Positions 15,814 to 22,631 of a stretch of DNA of 23,195 nucleotides are shown here, in pieces. The translations under genes and the position numbers were made by a program. Origin of the DNA: a virus; the IMG/VR virus record IMGVR_UViG_3300020465_000097, positions 1 through 23,195 of that record; one strand, 5' to 3'. Under the pieces are notes generated by a model. That model searched no databases. It was not told the DNA's origin and worked only from the letters and a program-made list of their open reading frames with translations. Within the stretch, counting starts at the first letter, position 1. Each line of letters opens with the position of its first letter.

Positions 15814-15978
15814 ATGAACGGTAGACTATCTAAAGTTGACATGACAAATAGACTCATGCAACTAAAAAGAGAACTTGATTATAAATGTGAGATTGGTGAG
15901 ATGGGAGAATGGGAATGTATTGGTGCAAATAAGTATCTTCATAAAACACTTGATACATTGGATGAGTATTGGGGATAA
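15814..15978 (+). CDS. 54-residue hypothetical protein between gp23 and gp3
   Basis: ATG 15814 to TAA 15976-15978; an internal ATG at 15841 would give 45 residues. The product looks like a compact helical protein: TNRLMQLKRELDYKCEIGE, then EWECIGANKYLHKTLDTLDEYW. It is charged and amphipathic, with aromatic residues spaced along the second helix and two Cys. No membrane segment. It fills most of the gap between the gp23 terminator and gp3, and its stop overlaps the late promoter of gp3. Not recognised beyond that. A real gene is likely from its residue pattern and fit, but no homologue could be checked. Confidence 0.65.
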   Translation: MNGRLSKVDMTNRLMQLKRELDYKCEIGEMGEWECIGANKYLHKTLDTLDEYWG

Positions 15979-15981
15979 ATA
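15974..15981 (+). promoter_or_regulatory. T4-type late promoter element before gp3
   Basis: GATAAATA overlaps the stop of the 54-residue gene and ends 19 bases before the gp3 ATG. It explains how gp3, a late tail gene, is expressed beyond the gp23 terminator. Confidence 0.55.
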
Positions 15982-16000
15982 GATATAGCTTGGGAAGCTG

Positions 16001-16561
16001 ATGTCAAACAATCCAATGGCCTTGCAAGAAGTTTCTAATAGGAATTTCTTAGCATTAGGTGGTTTCAAACTCAAGTTGAATAGATGTCCAAAGGTAGACT
16101 TTCTTTGCAATAAAGCAAATCTGCCTACTATTACTTTGGGTGTTGCTCAACAAACTTCTTACCTTAAGAACATTCCTGTTCCTGGGGATAAGATGTCGTT
16201 TGATGATTTGGTTGTTAGTTTTATCGTTGATGAAAACCTTGAGAATTACTTACAAATATATGACTGGATGACTGGTTTAGGTTTTCCAGAAAGTTTACAA
16301 CAGTTTGAGGACATCAAGAGAAAGTCAAGATACTTCCCAGAATTCAACGAAGGTTTCAATGAAAGGTCAGACGGAACATTAATGGTTCTTAATAGCAACT
16401 ACAATACTGTTGCAAAAGTTAAGTTCAAAGACTTGTTCCCATTTGCTTTGACTGGTATACCATTTGATGCGACACTAACTCAAGAGCAGTATTTTACTGC
16501 AACTGTGAGTTTTAAATATACTATCTTTGATATGATTGACAATGAAGGAGACAAAGTTTGA
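16001..16561 (+). CDS. 3: gp3 tail tube terminator protein
   Basis: Caps the end of the growing tail tube and sets or stabilises its length before gp15 binds. It has 186 residues (T4 about 176). Family-like segments: NRCPKVDFLCNKANLPTITLG, NYLQIYDWMTGLGFPES, and the C-terminal beta region (TGIPFDATLTQEQYFTATVSF). The ATG at 16001 follows GGGAAG and a late element; a second in-frame ATG lies at 16016. In cyanomyoviruses gp3 commonly lies between gp23 and uvsY, as here. The last 20 bases overlap uvsY. Confidence 0.88.
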   Translation: MSNNPMALQEVSNRNFLALGGFKLKLNRCPKVDFLCNKANLPTITLGVAQQTSYLKNIPVPGDKMSFDDLVVSFIVDENLENYLQIYDWMTGLGFPESLQQFEDIKRKSRYFPEFNEGFNERSDGTLMVLNSNYNTVAKVKFKDLFPFALTGIPFDATLTQEQYFTATVSFKYTIFDMIDNEGDKV

Positions 16562-16988
16562 TCTAGAAAAGATCCAACGAATGTGGGATGAGGATAGCAA
16601 ACTGAATCAAGATGAACTTGATACTGAGTCTTTAAAAGTTCCCCAATTACACGCCAAATATTTCAACATATATAATATGACTTTAGCACTTCGTAAGAAT
16701 GCTGAGTCACAATATGCTTCTGTCATATTAGAAAGACGGAAGTATTATAAAGGTCAAGCAACAGCAGACATATATGCTGAAGAACCTTTCCCTATGAAAA
16801 TACGGGATAAGGATGACCTTAAACTTCATCTTGATGCCGACAAGAAAGTCGAGATTATCAGGTTGAAAATTGAGTACTATGACATGATGCTTAGATATCT
16901 TGAGGATATCTTAAAGCAAGTTTCTAATAGAACTTACCAAATTAAAAACGCTATTGAGTGGCGTAGGTTCTCTTCTGGTTATGGCTAA
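16542..16988 (+). CDS. uvsY: UvsY recombination mediator
   Basis: Mediator that helps load the UvsX recombinase onto gp32-coated single-stranded DNA. It has 148 residues from ATG 16542 (T4 137). A TTG two codons upstream at 16536 is a less likely start. Recognisable pattern: DLEKIQRMWDEDSKLNQDEL at the N-terminus, then KVPQLHAKYFNIYNM, ERRKYYKGQA, and a helical C-terminus (YYDMMLRYLEDILKQVSNRT) involved in oligomerisation in T4. It overlaps gp3 by 20 bases and uvsW by 8. Transcription probably reads through from gp3; I see no separate promoter. Confidence 0.92.
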   Translation: MKETKFDLEKIQRMWDEDSKLNQDELDTESLKVPQLHAKYFNIYNMTLALRKNAESQYASVILERRKYYKGQATADIYAEEPFPMKIRDKDDLKLHLDADKKVEIIRLKIEYYDMMLRYLEDILKQVSNRTYQIKNAIEWRRFSSGYG

Positions 16989-18441
16989 CATTGTTATCCA
17001 AAAAAAGAATGAGGTATTCTTAAAGGTTGAATGTGAACCTCATATCAAATATGAGTTAGCAGATCAGTTTACCTTTGATGTACCAAATGCAAAGTTTATG
17101 CCACAGTATCGTAATAGGTACTGGGATGGAAAGATACGTCTATTCAATACTGAGAAAGGAGAAATATATGTTGGGTTATTAGACAAGGTAGAACAGTTCT
17201 GTAAGAATCACGATTACTCTTTTGAATTTAGTGATAATAAACATTATGGTTTACCTTATGAAGAGAATGATGCAGTATCTAAAGAAGGTGTAAAAGATTA
17301 TCTTACTAATATATCTAAGGTTAAACCAAGAGACTACCAGATAGAAGGAGTCTTTGATGCTTTAAAAAAGAATAGAAGATTATTAATATCACCTACTGGA
17401 TCTGGTAAGTCCTTGATGATATATGCTGTAACAAGATATCATGTACAGGCAAAAAGAAAAGTGTTGATTGTCGTACCAACAACATCTTTAGTAGAGCAGA
17501 TGTATAAAGACTTTGTAGATTATGGTTGGGATGCTAGTAAATTTTGTCACAGAATATATGGGGGTCGTGATTTATTGTCAGATTTACCTGTTACTATATC
17601 TACTTGGCAATCTATATACAAACAGGATCGTAAATGGTTCAGACAATATGGTGTTGTTATAGGAGACGAAGCACACCAATATAAATCAAAATCGTTGGTC
17701 ACATTGATGACCAAATTAGATAATGCAAAATACAGATATGGATTCACGGGTACGCTTGACGGTACACAAACTCATAAGTGGGTATTGGAAGGTCTTTTCG
17801 GACCGTCATACAAAATTATTAATACAAGAGATCTACAGGAAGCGGGATACCTTGCCAAATTAAATATTCGTTGTCTTCTTTTAAAACATGATCCTCGTAA
17901 GTTTGATACCTATGAGGATGAAGTACAGTATCTTATTAGTCACGATAGTAGAAATAAATTCATTAAAAACTTAGCACTAGACTTAAAAGGTAATACTTTA
18001 ATACTCTATAGTCGGGTTGCCCAACATGGGGAACGTTTGTATGACCTCATAAATACTAATAACCGAAAGGTTTTCTTTGTACACGGAGGTGTTGATACAG
18101 AGGAACGTGAGTCTGTTAGACAAATTACCGAGGAGGAAAACGATGCGATTATTGTTGCCTCTTACGGCACTTTCAGTACTGGTATTAACATTAAGCGTCT
18201 TCACAACGTCATCTTTGCAAGTCCTTCCAAATCGAGGATTAGGAATCTCCAATCCATCGGCAGGGTCTTAAGGACTGGTAAGGATAAAGTTAAAGCAACC
18301 CTTTATGATATAGCAGATGATTGTACAAAAGGTAGTAGGTCGAACTACACTCTTAATCATCTAGTCGAACGTATCAAATACTATAACGAAGAGAAATTTA
18401 ATTATGACATCATCACCATCAAATTCGGAACCATACGATGA
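16981..18441 (+). CDS. uvsW: UvsW DNA helicase (SF2)
   Basis: Superfamily 2 helicase that unwinds R-loops and branched DNA and drives fork regression. In T4 it helps switch from origin-dependent to recombination-dependent replication. ATG 16981 overlaps the uvsY stop by 8 bases and gives 486 residues (T4 UvsW is slightly longer). The in-frame TTG at 16954 is unlikely. N-terminal substrate-binding domain (1-110) with MPQYRNRYWDGKIRLF. Motif I SPTGSGKS at 137-144, motif II DEAH at 229-232, motif III FTGTLDG at 255-261. Motif VI is QSIGRVLR at 424-431 with its arginine finger. Confidence 0.95.
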   Translation: MANIVIQKKNEVFLKVECEPHIKYELADQFTFDVPNAKFMPQYRNRYWDGKIRLFNTEKGEIYVGLLDKVEQFCKNHDYSFEFSDNKHYGLPYEENDAVSKEGVKDYLTNISKVKPRDYQIEGVFDALKKNRRLLISPTGSGKSLMIYAVTRYHVQAKRKVLIVVPTTSLVEQMYKDFVDYGWDASKFCHRIYGGRDLLSDLPVTISTWQSIYKQDRKWFRQYGVVIGDEAHQYKSKSLVTLMTKLDNAKYRYGFTGTLDGTQTHKWVLEGLFGPSYKIINTRDLQEAGYLAKLNIRCLLLKHDPRKFDTYEDEVQYLISHDSRNKFIKNLALDLKGNTLILYSRVAQHGERLYDLINTNNRKVFFVHGGVDTEERESVRQITEEENDAIIVASYGTFSTGINIKRLHNVIFASPSKSRIRNLQSIGRVLRTGKDKVKATLYDIADDCTKGSRSNYTLNHLVERIKYYNEEKFNYDIITIKFGTIR

Positions 18442-18841
18442 GTTCTATGCCAGTGTTAAACTGGTCTCAGGTGAAGAAGTGCTTTGTGTGGTTATGATTG
18501 ATGAACCTAAAAGTCAACCTGATAAGATAATTATAGATAATCCTGTTCTATGTAAAGAAGTTCGTGCACCTGGAACTAATATTCCTATGGGATTTAAGTT
18601 TGAACCATGGATGAAAATGACTGACGACAATACTTTTGTTTTATCTATGGATCGTGTAGTAACTATAAGTCAGATTCAGTCTAAAGAAATTATTGATACT
18701 TATAAAAGTATGATAGACCTTGGTATGAGTGGTGCATCTCATCCTGATATTACTAAGCAAATGGGATATATATCTTCTGTAGATAGAGCTAGAAAGGTCT
18801 TAGAAAAGATGTATAAAGATGAGCCTAAAGGAACCCCTTGA
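18404..18841 (+). CDS. Hypothetical protein between uvsW and gp55, possibly Sm-like N-terminus
   Basis: 145 residues, overlapping the end of uvsW by 38 bases; AAGAG precedes the ATG. The N-terminal half reads as beta-strands (YASVKLVSGEEVLCVVMIDE, then KIIIDNPVLCKEVRAP and TFVLSMDRVVTIS). The order and the SG-turn recall small Sm-like barrels. The C-terminal 45 residues are helical with a basic tail (DRARKVLEKMYKDEP). The equivalent gene sits between uvsW and gp55 in related cyanophages to my knowledge, without assigned function. A role with gp55 in late transcription, by analogy with T4 gp33, cannot be claimed: no gp33 resemblance is visible. Confidence 0.82.
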   Translation: MTSSPSNSEPYDEFYASVKLVSGEEVLCVVMIDEPKSQPDKIIIDNPVLCKEVRAPGTNIPMGFKFEPWMKMTDDNTFVLSMDRVVTISQIQSKEIIDTYKSMIDLGMSGASHPDITKQMGYISSVDRARKVLEKMYKDEPKGTP

Positions 18842-18868
18842 ACCCTTACAGAGTTATTCTACATAGAT

Positions 18869-18897
18869 TTGCCTATTCTGTCAAGCTATGCTATACT
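18869..18897 (+). promoter_or_regulatory. sigma70-type promoter of gp55
   Basis: TTGCCT (18869-18874), a 17-base spacer and TATACT (18892-18897) lie in the 78-base gap before gp55; start expected about 18904. A host-type promoter here would let the late sigma factor and the downstream gp47/46 genes be made early. Confidence 0.7.
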
Positions 18898-18919
18898 GTT
18901 CACATAGGATTGATACAAG

Positions 18920-19387
18920 ATGAAAAGGAAACGCTCTGAACACTACGTTAATAACAAGGAGTTCCTTGCTGCGATAGTAGCATATAAGCAATCTATTGTA
19001 GATGCTGAAGGTCTTGGTCAACCCAAACCTAGAATAACAAACTACCTAGGAGAGTGCTTCTTAAAGATAGCAACACATTTATCATATAAACCAAACTTTG
19101 TCAACTACATGTTCAAGGATGACATGATCTGTGATGGCATAGAAAATTGTGTACAGTACATTAATAATTTTAATCCTGAGAAATCATCTAATCCATTTGC
19201 CTATTTTACTCAGATAATACATTATGCATTTCTTAGAAGAATACAAAAAGAAAAGAAACAACTAGAGATAAGACAAAAGATTATTGAAAGATCTGGTTTT
19301 GAAGAGGTTATGCATTCTGATGACCAAGATAGATACTCTGAGAATAATCAGATTAAAGATGCTGTACAGTATCGTAATAACCGATGA
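18920..19387 (+). CDS. 55: gp55 late-transcription sigma factor
   Basis: Small sigma factor that redirects host RNA polymerase to TATAAATA-type late promoters. It has 155 residues (T4 185). Segments fit the family: VNNKEFLAAIVAYKQSI, NYLGECFLKIATHLSYKPNF, then MICDGIENCVQYINNFNPEK and NPFAYFTQIIHYAFLRRIQK. The last two correspond to sigma region 2-like elements (core binding and -10 recognition). It has its own sigma70-type promoter, and its stop overlaps gp47 as ATGA. Its targets are visible across this window as NATAAATA elements. Confidence 0.93.
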   Translation: MKRKRSEHYVNNKEFLAAIVAYKQSIVDAEGLGQPKPRITNYLGECFLKIATHLSYKPNFVNYMFKDDMICDGIENCVQYINNFNPEKSSNPFAYFTQIIHYAFLRRIQKEKKQLEIRQKIIERSGFEEVMHSDDQDRYSENNQIKDAVQYRNNR

Positions 19388-20424
19388 AAGTTGCTGTTAT
19401 CACTGATCAGCATATTGGATTTAAGAAAGGGTCAAAGTTATATCACGATTACTTCTTAAAGTTCTATGATGAAGTCTTTTTTCCAACGCTGCAAGAACGT
19501 AATATCACCACTGTACTTGACCTTGGTGACACTTTTGACAATAGGAAGGGTATTGATTTATATTCTTTGGACTGGGCGAAGCAAAATTATTTTGATAGGT
19601 TACAAGCTCTTGGCATTACTGTCATCAGCATTGTGGGAAACCATACAGCATTCTATAAGAATACGAACCATCTTAATACCATTAATCTACTCCTACGAGA
19701 ATATAATAATATTACAACTCTTCGTGAGACCACAGAGTTAGAAATTGGTGGATGTAAGATACTGTTTGTCCCTTGGATCAACCAAGAAAATAAAGAAGAG
19801 ACATATAGTAAGATAGAACAAACAACTGCTAAGATGTGTATGGGTCACCTTGAACTCAATGGGTTCACTGCTACTCATGGACATGTCATGGAGAATGGAG
19901 ATGATGTAGTTAAGTATAACAAGTTTACTAAGGTGTTCTCTGGACATTACCATACTAGATCTAGTAATGGTAAGATCTTCTACTTAGGTAATCCATATGA
20001 GATGTTCTGGAATGATGTGAATGATTCTAGAGGATTTCATCTGTTTGATACTGAGACATTAGAAACTGAGACTATAAACAATCCTTTCCAGTTGTATAAA
20101 ATTATTGTATATGATAATACACCTAGACAATTGTTTAAGTTTAATGAGTATAAGGATAAGATAGTTAAACTCGTAGTTAAAGAGAAAGATAATGAAAAAG
20201 AATATGAACGTTTCCTTGAGGCATTGATCAATGCTAACCCTTATGATCTAAAAGTAATAGAAAAGATACAAGGTGTTAATTTTGATAGTGGTTTAGTGGA
20301 GCATACCGAGGACACAGTGACGTTATTGGATTCATATGTTGACGATATGGAGACTGACTTGGAAAAATCTAGGATCAAGTCTATAGTATCTGAACTTTAT
20401 AGGGAAGCATGTGAGGTAAGTTAA
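19384..20424 (+). CDS. 47: gp47 recombination nuclease subunit (Mre11/SbcD-like)
   Basis: Nuclease partner of gp46 in the Mre11-Rad50 type complex that resects DNA ends for recombination-dependent replication and degrades host DNA. It has 346 residues (T4 339). Metallophosphoesterase motifs: DQH at 8-10, GDTFD at 48-52, GNH at 85-87, HGH at 165-167 and GHYH at 187-190. Residue 88 after GNH is Thr where many Mre11 proteins have Asp. It begins in an ATGA overlap with gp55 and its stop overlaps the next start as TAATG. It is separated from gp46 by two small genes. Confidence 0.95.
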   Translation: MKVAVITDQHIGFKKGSKLYHDYFLKFYDEVFFPTLQERNITTVLDLGDTFDNRKGIDLYSLDWAKQNYFDRLQALGITVISIVGNHTAFYKNTNHLNTINLLLREYNNITTLRETTELEIGGCKILFVPWINQENKEETYSKIEQTTAKMCMGHLELNGFTATHGHVMENGDDVVKYNKFTKVFSGHYHTRSSNGKIFYLGNPYEMFWNDVNDSRGFHLFDTETLETETINNPFQLYKIIVYDNTPRQLFKFNEYKDKIVKLVVKEKDNEKEYERFLEALINANPYDLKVIEKIQGVNFDSGLVEHTEDTVTLLDSYVDDMETDLEKSRIKSIVSELYREACEVS

Positions 20425-20693
20425 TGTTCATAATCACACTCAGGGGTATGGAAGATGCTGGTGCTTACTCAGTTAAAGATGAACTGGGAGACAAGGTAGT
20501 CTTTATGTTTGAAGAAGAGGATGATGCTGATAGGTATGCTATGATGATGAAGGAGGACGATGACAAGGACATGGTTGTTATCGAAGTCCAAGACTCAGTT
20601 GCTATCACAGCATGTGAACGTGGCAAAGTTAGGTACACCATCATTACTAAAAATGATATAGTCATCCCACCTCAAGTTGATGACGATGATTGA
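20424..20693 (+). CDS. DUF3110-like small protein, cyanobacterial type
   Basis: 89 residues. The segment KVVFMFEEEDDADRYAMMMK strongly resembles the core of DUF3110 proteins of cyanobacteria, which have a hydrophobic strand, then FE(E/D)-x-DDAxRYAxxLE. Here, however, the C-terminal half differs and ends in an acidic VDDDD tail. It starts in a TAATG overlap with gp47 and overlaps the next small frame, so it should be made along with gp47 and gp46. Function of the family is unknown to me. Presence in this operon suggests an adaptor or modulator gained from a cyanobacterial host; that is inference. Confidence 0.78.
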   Translation: MFIITLRGMEDAGAYSVKDELGDKVVFMFEEEDDADRYAMMMKEDDDKDMVVIEVQDSVAITACERGKVRYTIITKNDIVIPPQVDDDD

Positions 20694-20781
20694 CACATCC
20701 CCAGATTCCATTAGAATATTCGCCATAATAGTATTGGCATTACTCTGGTTGATTATTTTTAACACTCCTACTAATGATTGA
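20680..20781 (+). CDS. 33-residue single-pass membrane miniprotein, unknown
   Basis: Begins at ATG 20680 (33 residues) or ATG 20686 (31 residues) and ends TGA 20779-20781. A short polar N-terminus (MIDTSPDS) leads to one hydrophobic helix (IRIFAIIVLALLWLIIF, about 17 residues), then a polar tail NTPTND. It overlaps the DUF3110 gene by 8-14 bases and the gp46 start by 8 bases, so it exactly fills the 80-base gap between them. Such tight fit and a clean transmembrane profile favour a real gene. No strong Shine-Dalgarno, so coupling to the upstream gene is likely. Confidence 0.62.
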   Translation: MTMIDTSPDSIRIFAIIVLALLWLIIFNTPTND

Positions 20782-22483
20782 GTTTCAACGAATTCGTTAT
20801 AAAAATTTCTTGGCAGCAGGTAACTATTTCACTGAGATAGAACTAAATGCTGAACCTAATACCTTGATCATTGGTGGCAATGGTTCAGGTAAGAGTACTT
20901 TATTGGATGCTTTGTGCTTTGCTCTGTTCAATAAACCATTCAGACAGGTCAATAGAAGTCAATTAGTTAATAGTACTAACGAAAGGGATGCAATAGTTGA
21001 GTTAGAGTTTGCTGTAAACGCCCATGAGTACAAAATTGTACGTGGAATTAAACCAAATAGGTTTGAAATCTTCAGAAATGGTAAGAAACTCAATGAAGAT
21101 TCGTCAGCACAGGAGCAACAGAAGACATTAGAAGGACAAATTTTAAAATTAAACTATAAATCGTTCACACAAATTGTAATTTTAGGTTCTGCATCGTTCG
21201 TTCCCTTCATGCAGTTGTCTACTGCACACCGTAGGGAGGTTATAGAGGACTTATTAGACATAAAAGTGTTCTCAAGTATGAAAGATATACTTAAGACACG
21301 TCTGAAGGCATCTAGAGACGAGTTAAAGGTGCTAGAATTAAAAAAACAATCGACTGCTGACAAGATTGTCATGCAGCAAAACTTTATTAGAACCATTGAG
21401 GAGGATTCTAACAATGATATCAATGAAAAACAGGAGCAAATCGAGAATATCTATAAAGATATCTCAAGGTATCAAGAATGTGTTGAGGATATCTTGGTTA
21501 AGGTTTCCTCAAAAGAAGATGAAGTAGAAAAGTATTCTGATGCAACGGATACCATTCGGAAACTTGAAACATTTCAGACTAAACTTCAGACTAAACGGCA
21601 CAACAGTTGCAAGGACTTGGATTTCTTTGAAGAAAACAGTAATTGTCCTACTTGTACCCAAGTTATTGATGAAGATTTTAGGTTAAATAAAACAGAACAA
21701 CTCCAGAAGTCTATATCAAAATCAGAAAAGAGCCTGTCTGAAATAAAACAGGCAATTTCTGATGAGCAATCACGGGAACGTGAGTTCTCAACACTTCAAA
21801 GGGAGATTACGAAACTAAACAATGAGGTTTCTCAAACCAACATTAGAATTTCTGAGTCCAATAAGTTACGAAGACAAATTGAACAAGAAATTCAAGCAAT
21901 TACCGACAAACTTGAAAATAGAAATACTGAAGATGAAAAGTTAACTAAGTTTAAACAGGATTTGAAGGGTGTATTGGATGATCTAGCAGATCTTACCAAG
22001 ACATATGAGTATGACAGTCAAGCAAACCTTCTACTTTCTGATGAAGGGGTAAAGAGAAACATTATTAAGAAGTATCTACCTTTAATCAACCAGCAAGCGA
22101 ACAGATACTTGCAGATGATGGACTTTTACATCAACTTTAACCTTGATGAAGAGTTCAAAGAGAAGATAGAGTCTCCTATCCATGAAAACTTCTCATATTC
22201 TTCCTTCTCTGAAGGAGAAAAGATGAGGATAGACCTTTCATTGATGTTTAGTTGGCGAGAAATTGCACGTATGAAGAATAGTGTTAGTACTAACCTACTG
22301 ATTATGGATGAAGTGTTCGATTCTTCCTTGGATGGGTTCGGTACTGACGAATTTATGAAGATCATTAGGTTTGTGGTCAAGGATGCTAACATATTTGTGA
22401 TCTCACACAAGAATGAACTGCATGATAAGTTCGAGAAATGTATTGAGTTCAAGAGAACTAAGGGGTTTTCACGAATAGCTTGA
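20774..22483 (+). CDS. 46: gp46 recombination nuclease subunit (Rad50/SbcC-like ATPase)
   Basis: ATPase partner of gp47; it clamps DNA ends and controls the nuclease. It has 569 residues (T4 560). Walker A GGNGSGKS at 34-41, then Q-loop region (about 132). Two coiled-coil arms (about 165-285 and 300-400) flank a zinc hook CPTC at 291-294. ABC signature FSEGEK is at 478-483, Walker B LLIMDEVFD at 508-516, and His switch ISHK at 543-546. All expected elements are present. It starts within the end of the membrane miniprotein frame and ends just at the downstream TTGACA promoter element. Confidence 0.96.
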   Translation: MIEFQRIRYKNFLAAGNYFTEIELNAEPNTLIIGGNGSGKSTLLDALCFALFNKPFRQVNRSQLVNSTNERDAIVELEFAVNAHEYKIVRGIKPNRFEIFRNGKKLNEDSSAQEQQKTLEGQILKLNYKSFTQIVILGSASFVPFMQLSTAHRREVIEDLLDIKVFSSMKDILKTRLKASRDELKVLELKKQSTADKIVMQQNFIRTIEEDSNNDINEKQEQIENIYKDISRYQECVEDILVKVSSKEDEVEKYSDATDTIRKLETFQTKLQTKRHNSCKDLDFFEENSNCPTCTQVIDEDFRLNKTEQLQKSISKSEKSLSEIKQAISDEQSREREFSTLQREITKLNNEVSQTNIRISESNKLRRQIEQEIQAITDKLENRNTEDEKLTKFKQDLKGVLDDLADLTKTYEYDSQANLLLSDEGVKRNIIKKYLPLINQQANRYLQMMDFYINFNLDEEFKEKIESPIHENFSYSSFSEGEKMRIDLSLMFSWREIARMKNSVSTNLLIMDEVFDSSLDGFGTDEFMKIIRFVVKDANIFVISHKNELHDKFEKCIEFKRTKGFSRIA

Positions 22484-22509
22484 CATATAACCAAACCTTA
22501 TGGTACTAT
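22480..22509 (+). promoter_or_regulatory. sigma70-type promoter after gp46
   Basis: TTGACA (22480-22485, overlapping the gp46 stop) with TACTAT (22504-22509) at 18 bases. The -35 is perfect, the -10 fair. It partly overlaps a late element, so the leader and the gene at 22632 may be transcribed both early and late. Confidence 0.6.
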
Positions 22510-22514
22510 AAATA
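22507..22514 (+). promoter_or_regulatory. Consensus T4 late promoter element after gp46
   Basis: TATAAATA is an exact late-element match, three bases of which overlap the putative -10 hexamer of the sigma70 promoter. The next ATG is 117 bases away, much farther than for the other late sites in the window. Confidence 0.6.
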
Positions 22515-22544
22515 AAGCATACAAAGGAATCGAAATAATCGTGC

Positions 22545-22603
22545 CCCTGCGTAGTATGTAAATCACCCCATGTCGGGGGTGGTATCATCCGTAGGGTTTT
22601 TTT
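22545..22603 (+). ncRNA. Structured leader: attenuator/terminator or small RNA
   Basis: An outer 7-bp stem (CCCTGCG 22545-22551 with CGTAGGG 22590-22596, one G-T pair) encloses an inner 8-bp hairpin (ATCACCCC 22562-22569 with GGGGTGGT 22576-22583, loop ATGTCG). The outer stem leads straight into seven T residues (22597-22603). Transcripts from the promoters at about 22480-22514 would give an RNA of about 80-90 bases ending here, or reading on into the gene at 22632. It may be an attenuator, the terminator of the gp46 unit, or an independent small RNA. No known RNA family is recognised; not tRNA-like. Confidence 0.5.
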
Positions 22604-22631
22604 AATGCCTTGCGAGATACTTTAAACAATC

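Noticed and set aside
16954-16980. Upstream TTG start for uvsW
   Set aside because: ATG 16981 has the standard 8-base overlap with uvsY and a normal UvsW N-terminus.
18048-18055. CATAAATA in the middle of uvsW
   Set aside because: Matches the late element but lies inside a gene far from any start; shows that chance matches occur in this AT-rich sequence.
22126-22494. 122-codon minus-strand frame at the end of gp46
   Set aside because: Antisense to the conserved ABC signature and Walker B region; no independent support.
22541-22603. Possible tRNA in the leader before the outer-membrane-like gene
   Set aside because: No cloverleaf, no anticodon arm and no T-loop sequence; the structure is two nested stems ending in T residues.
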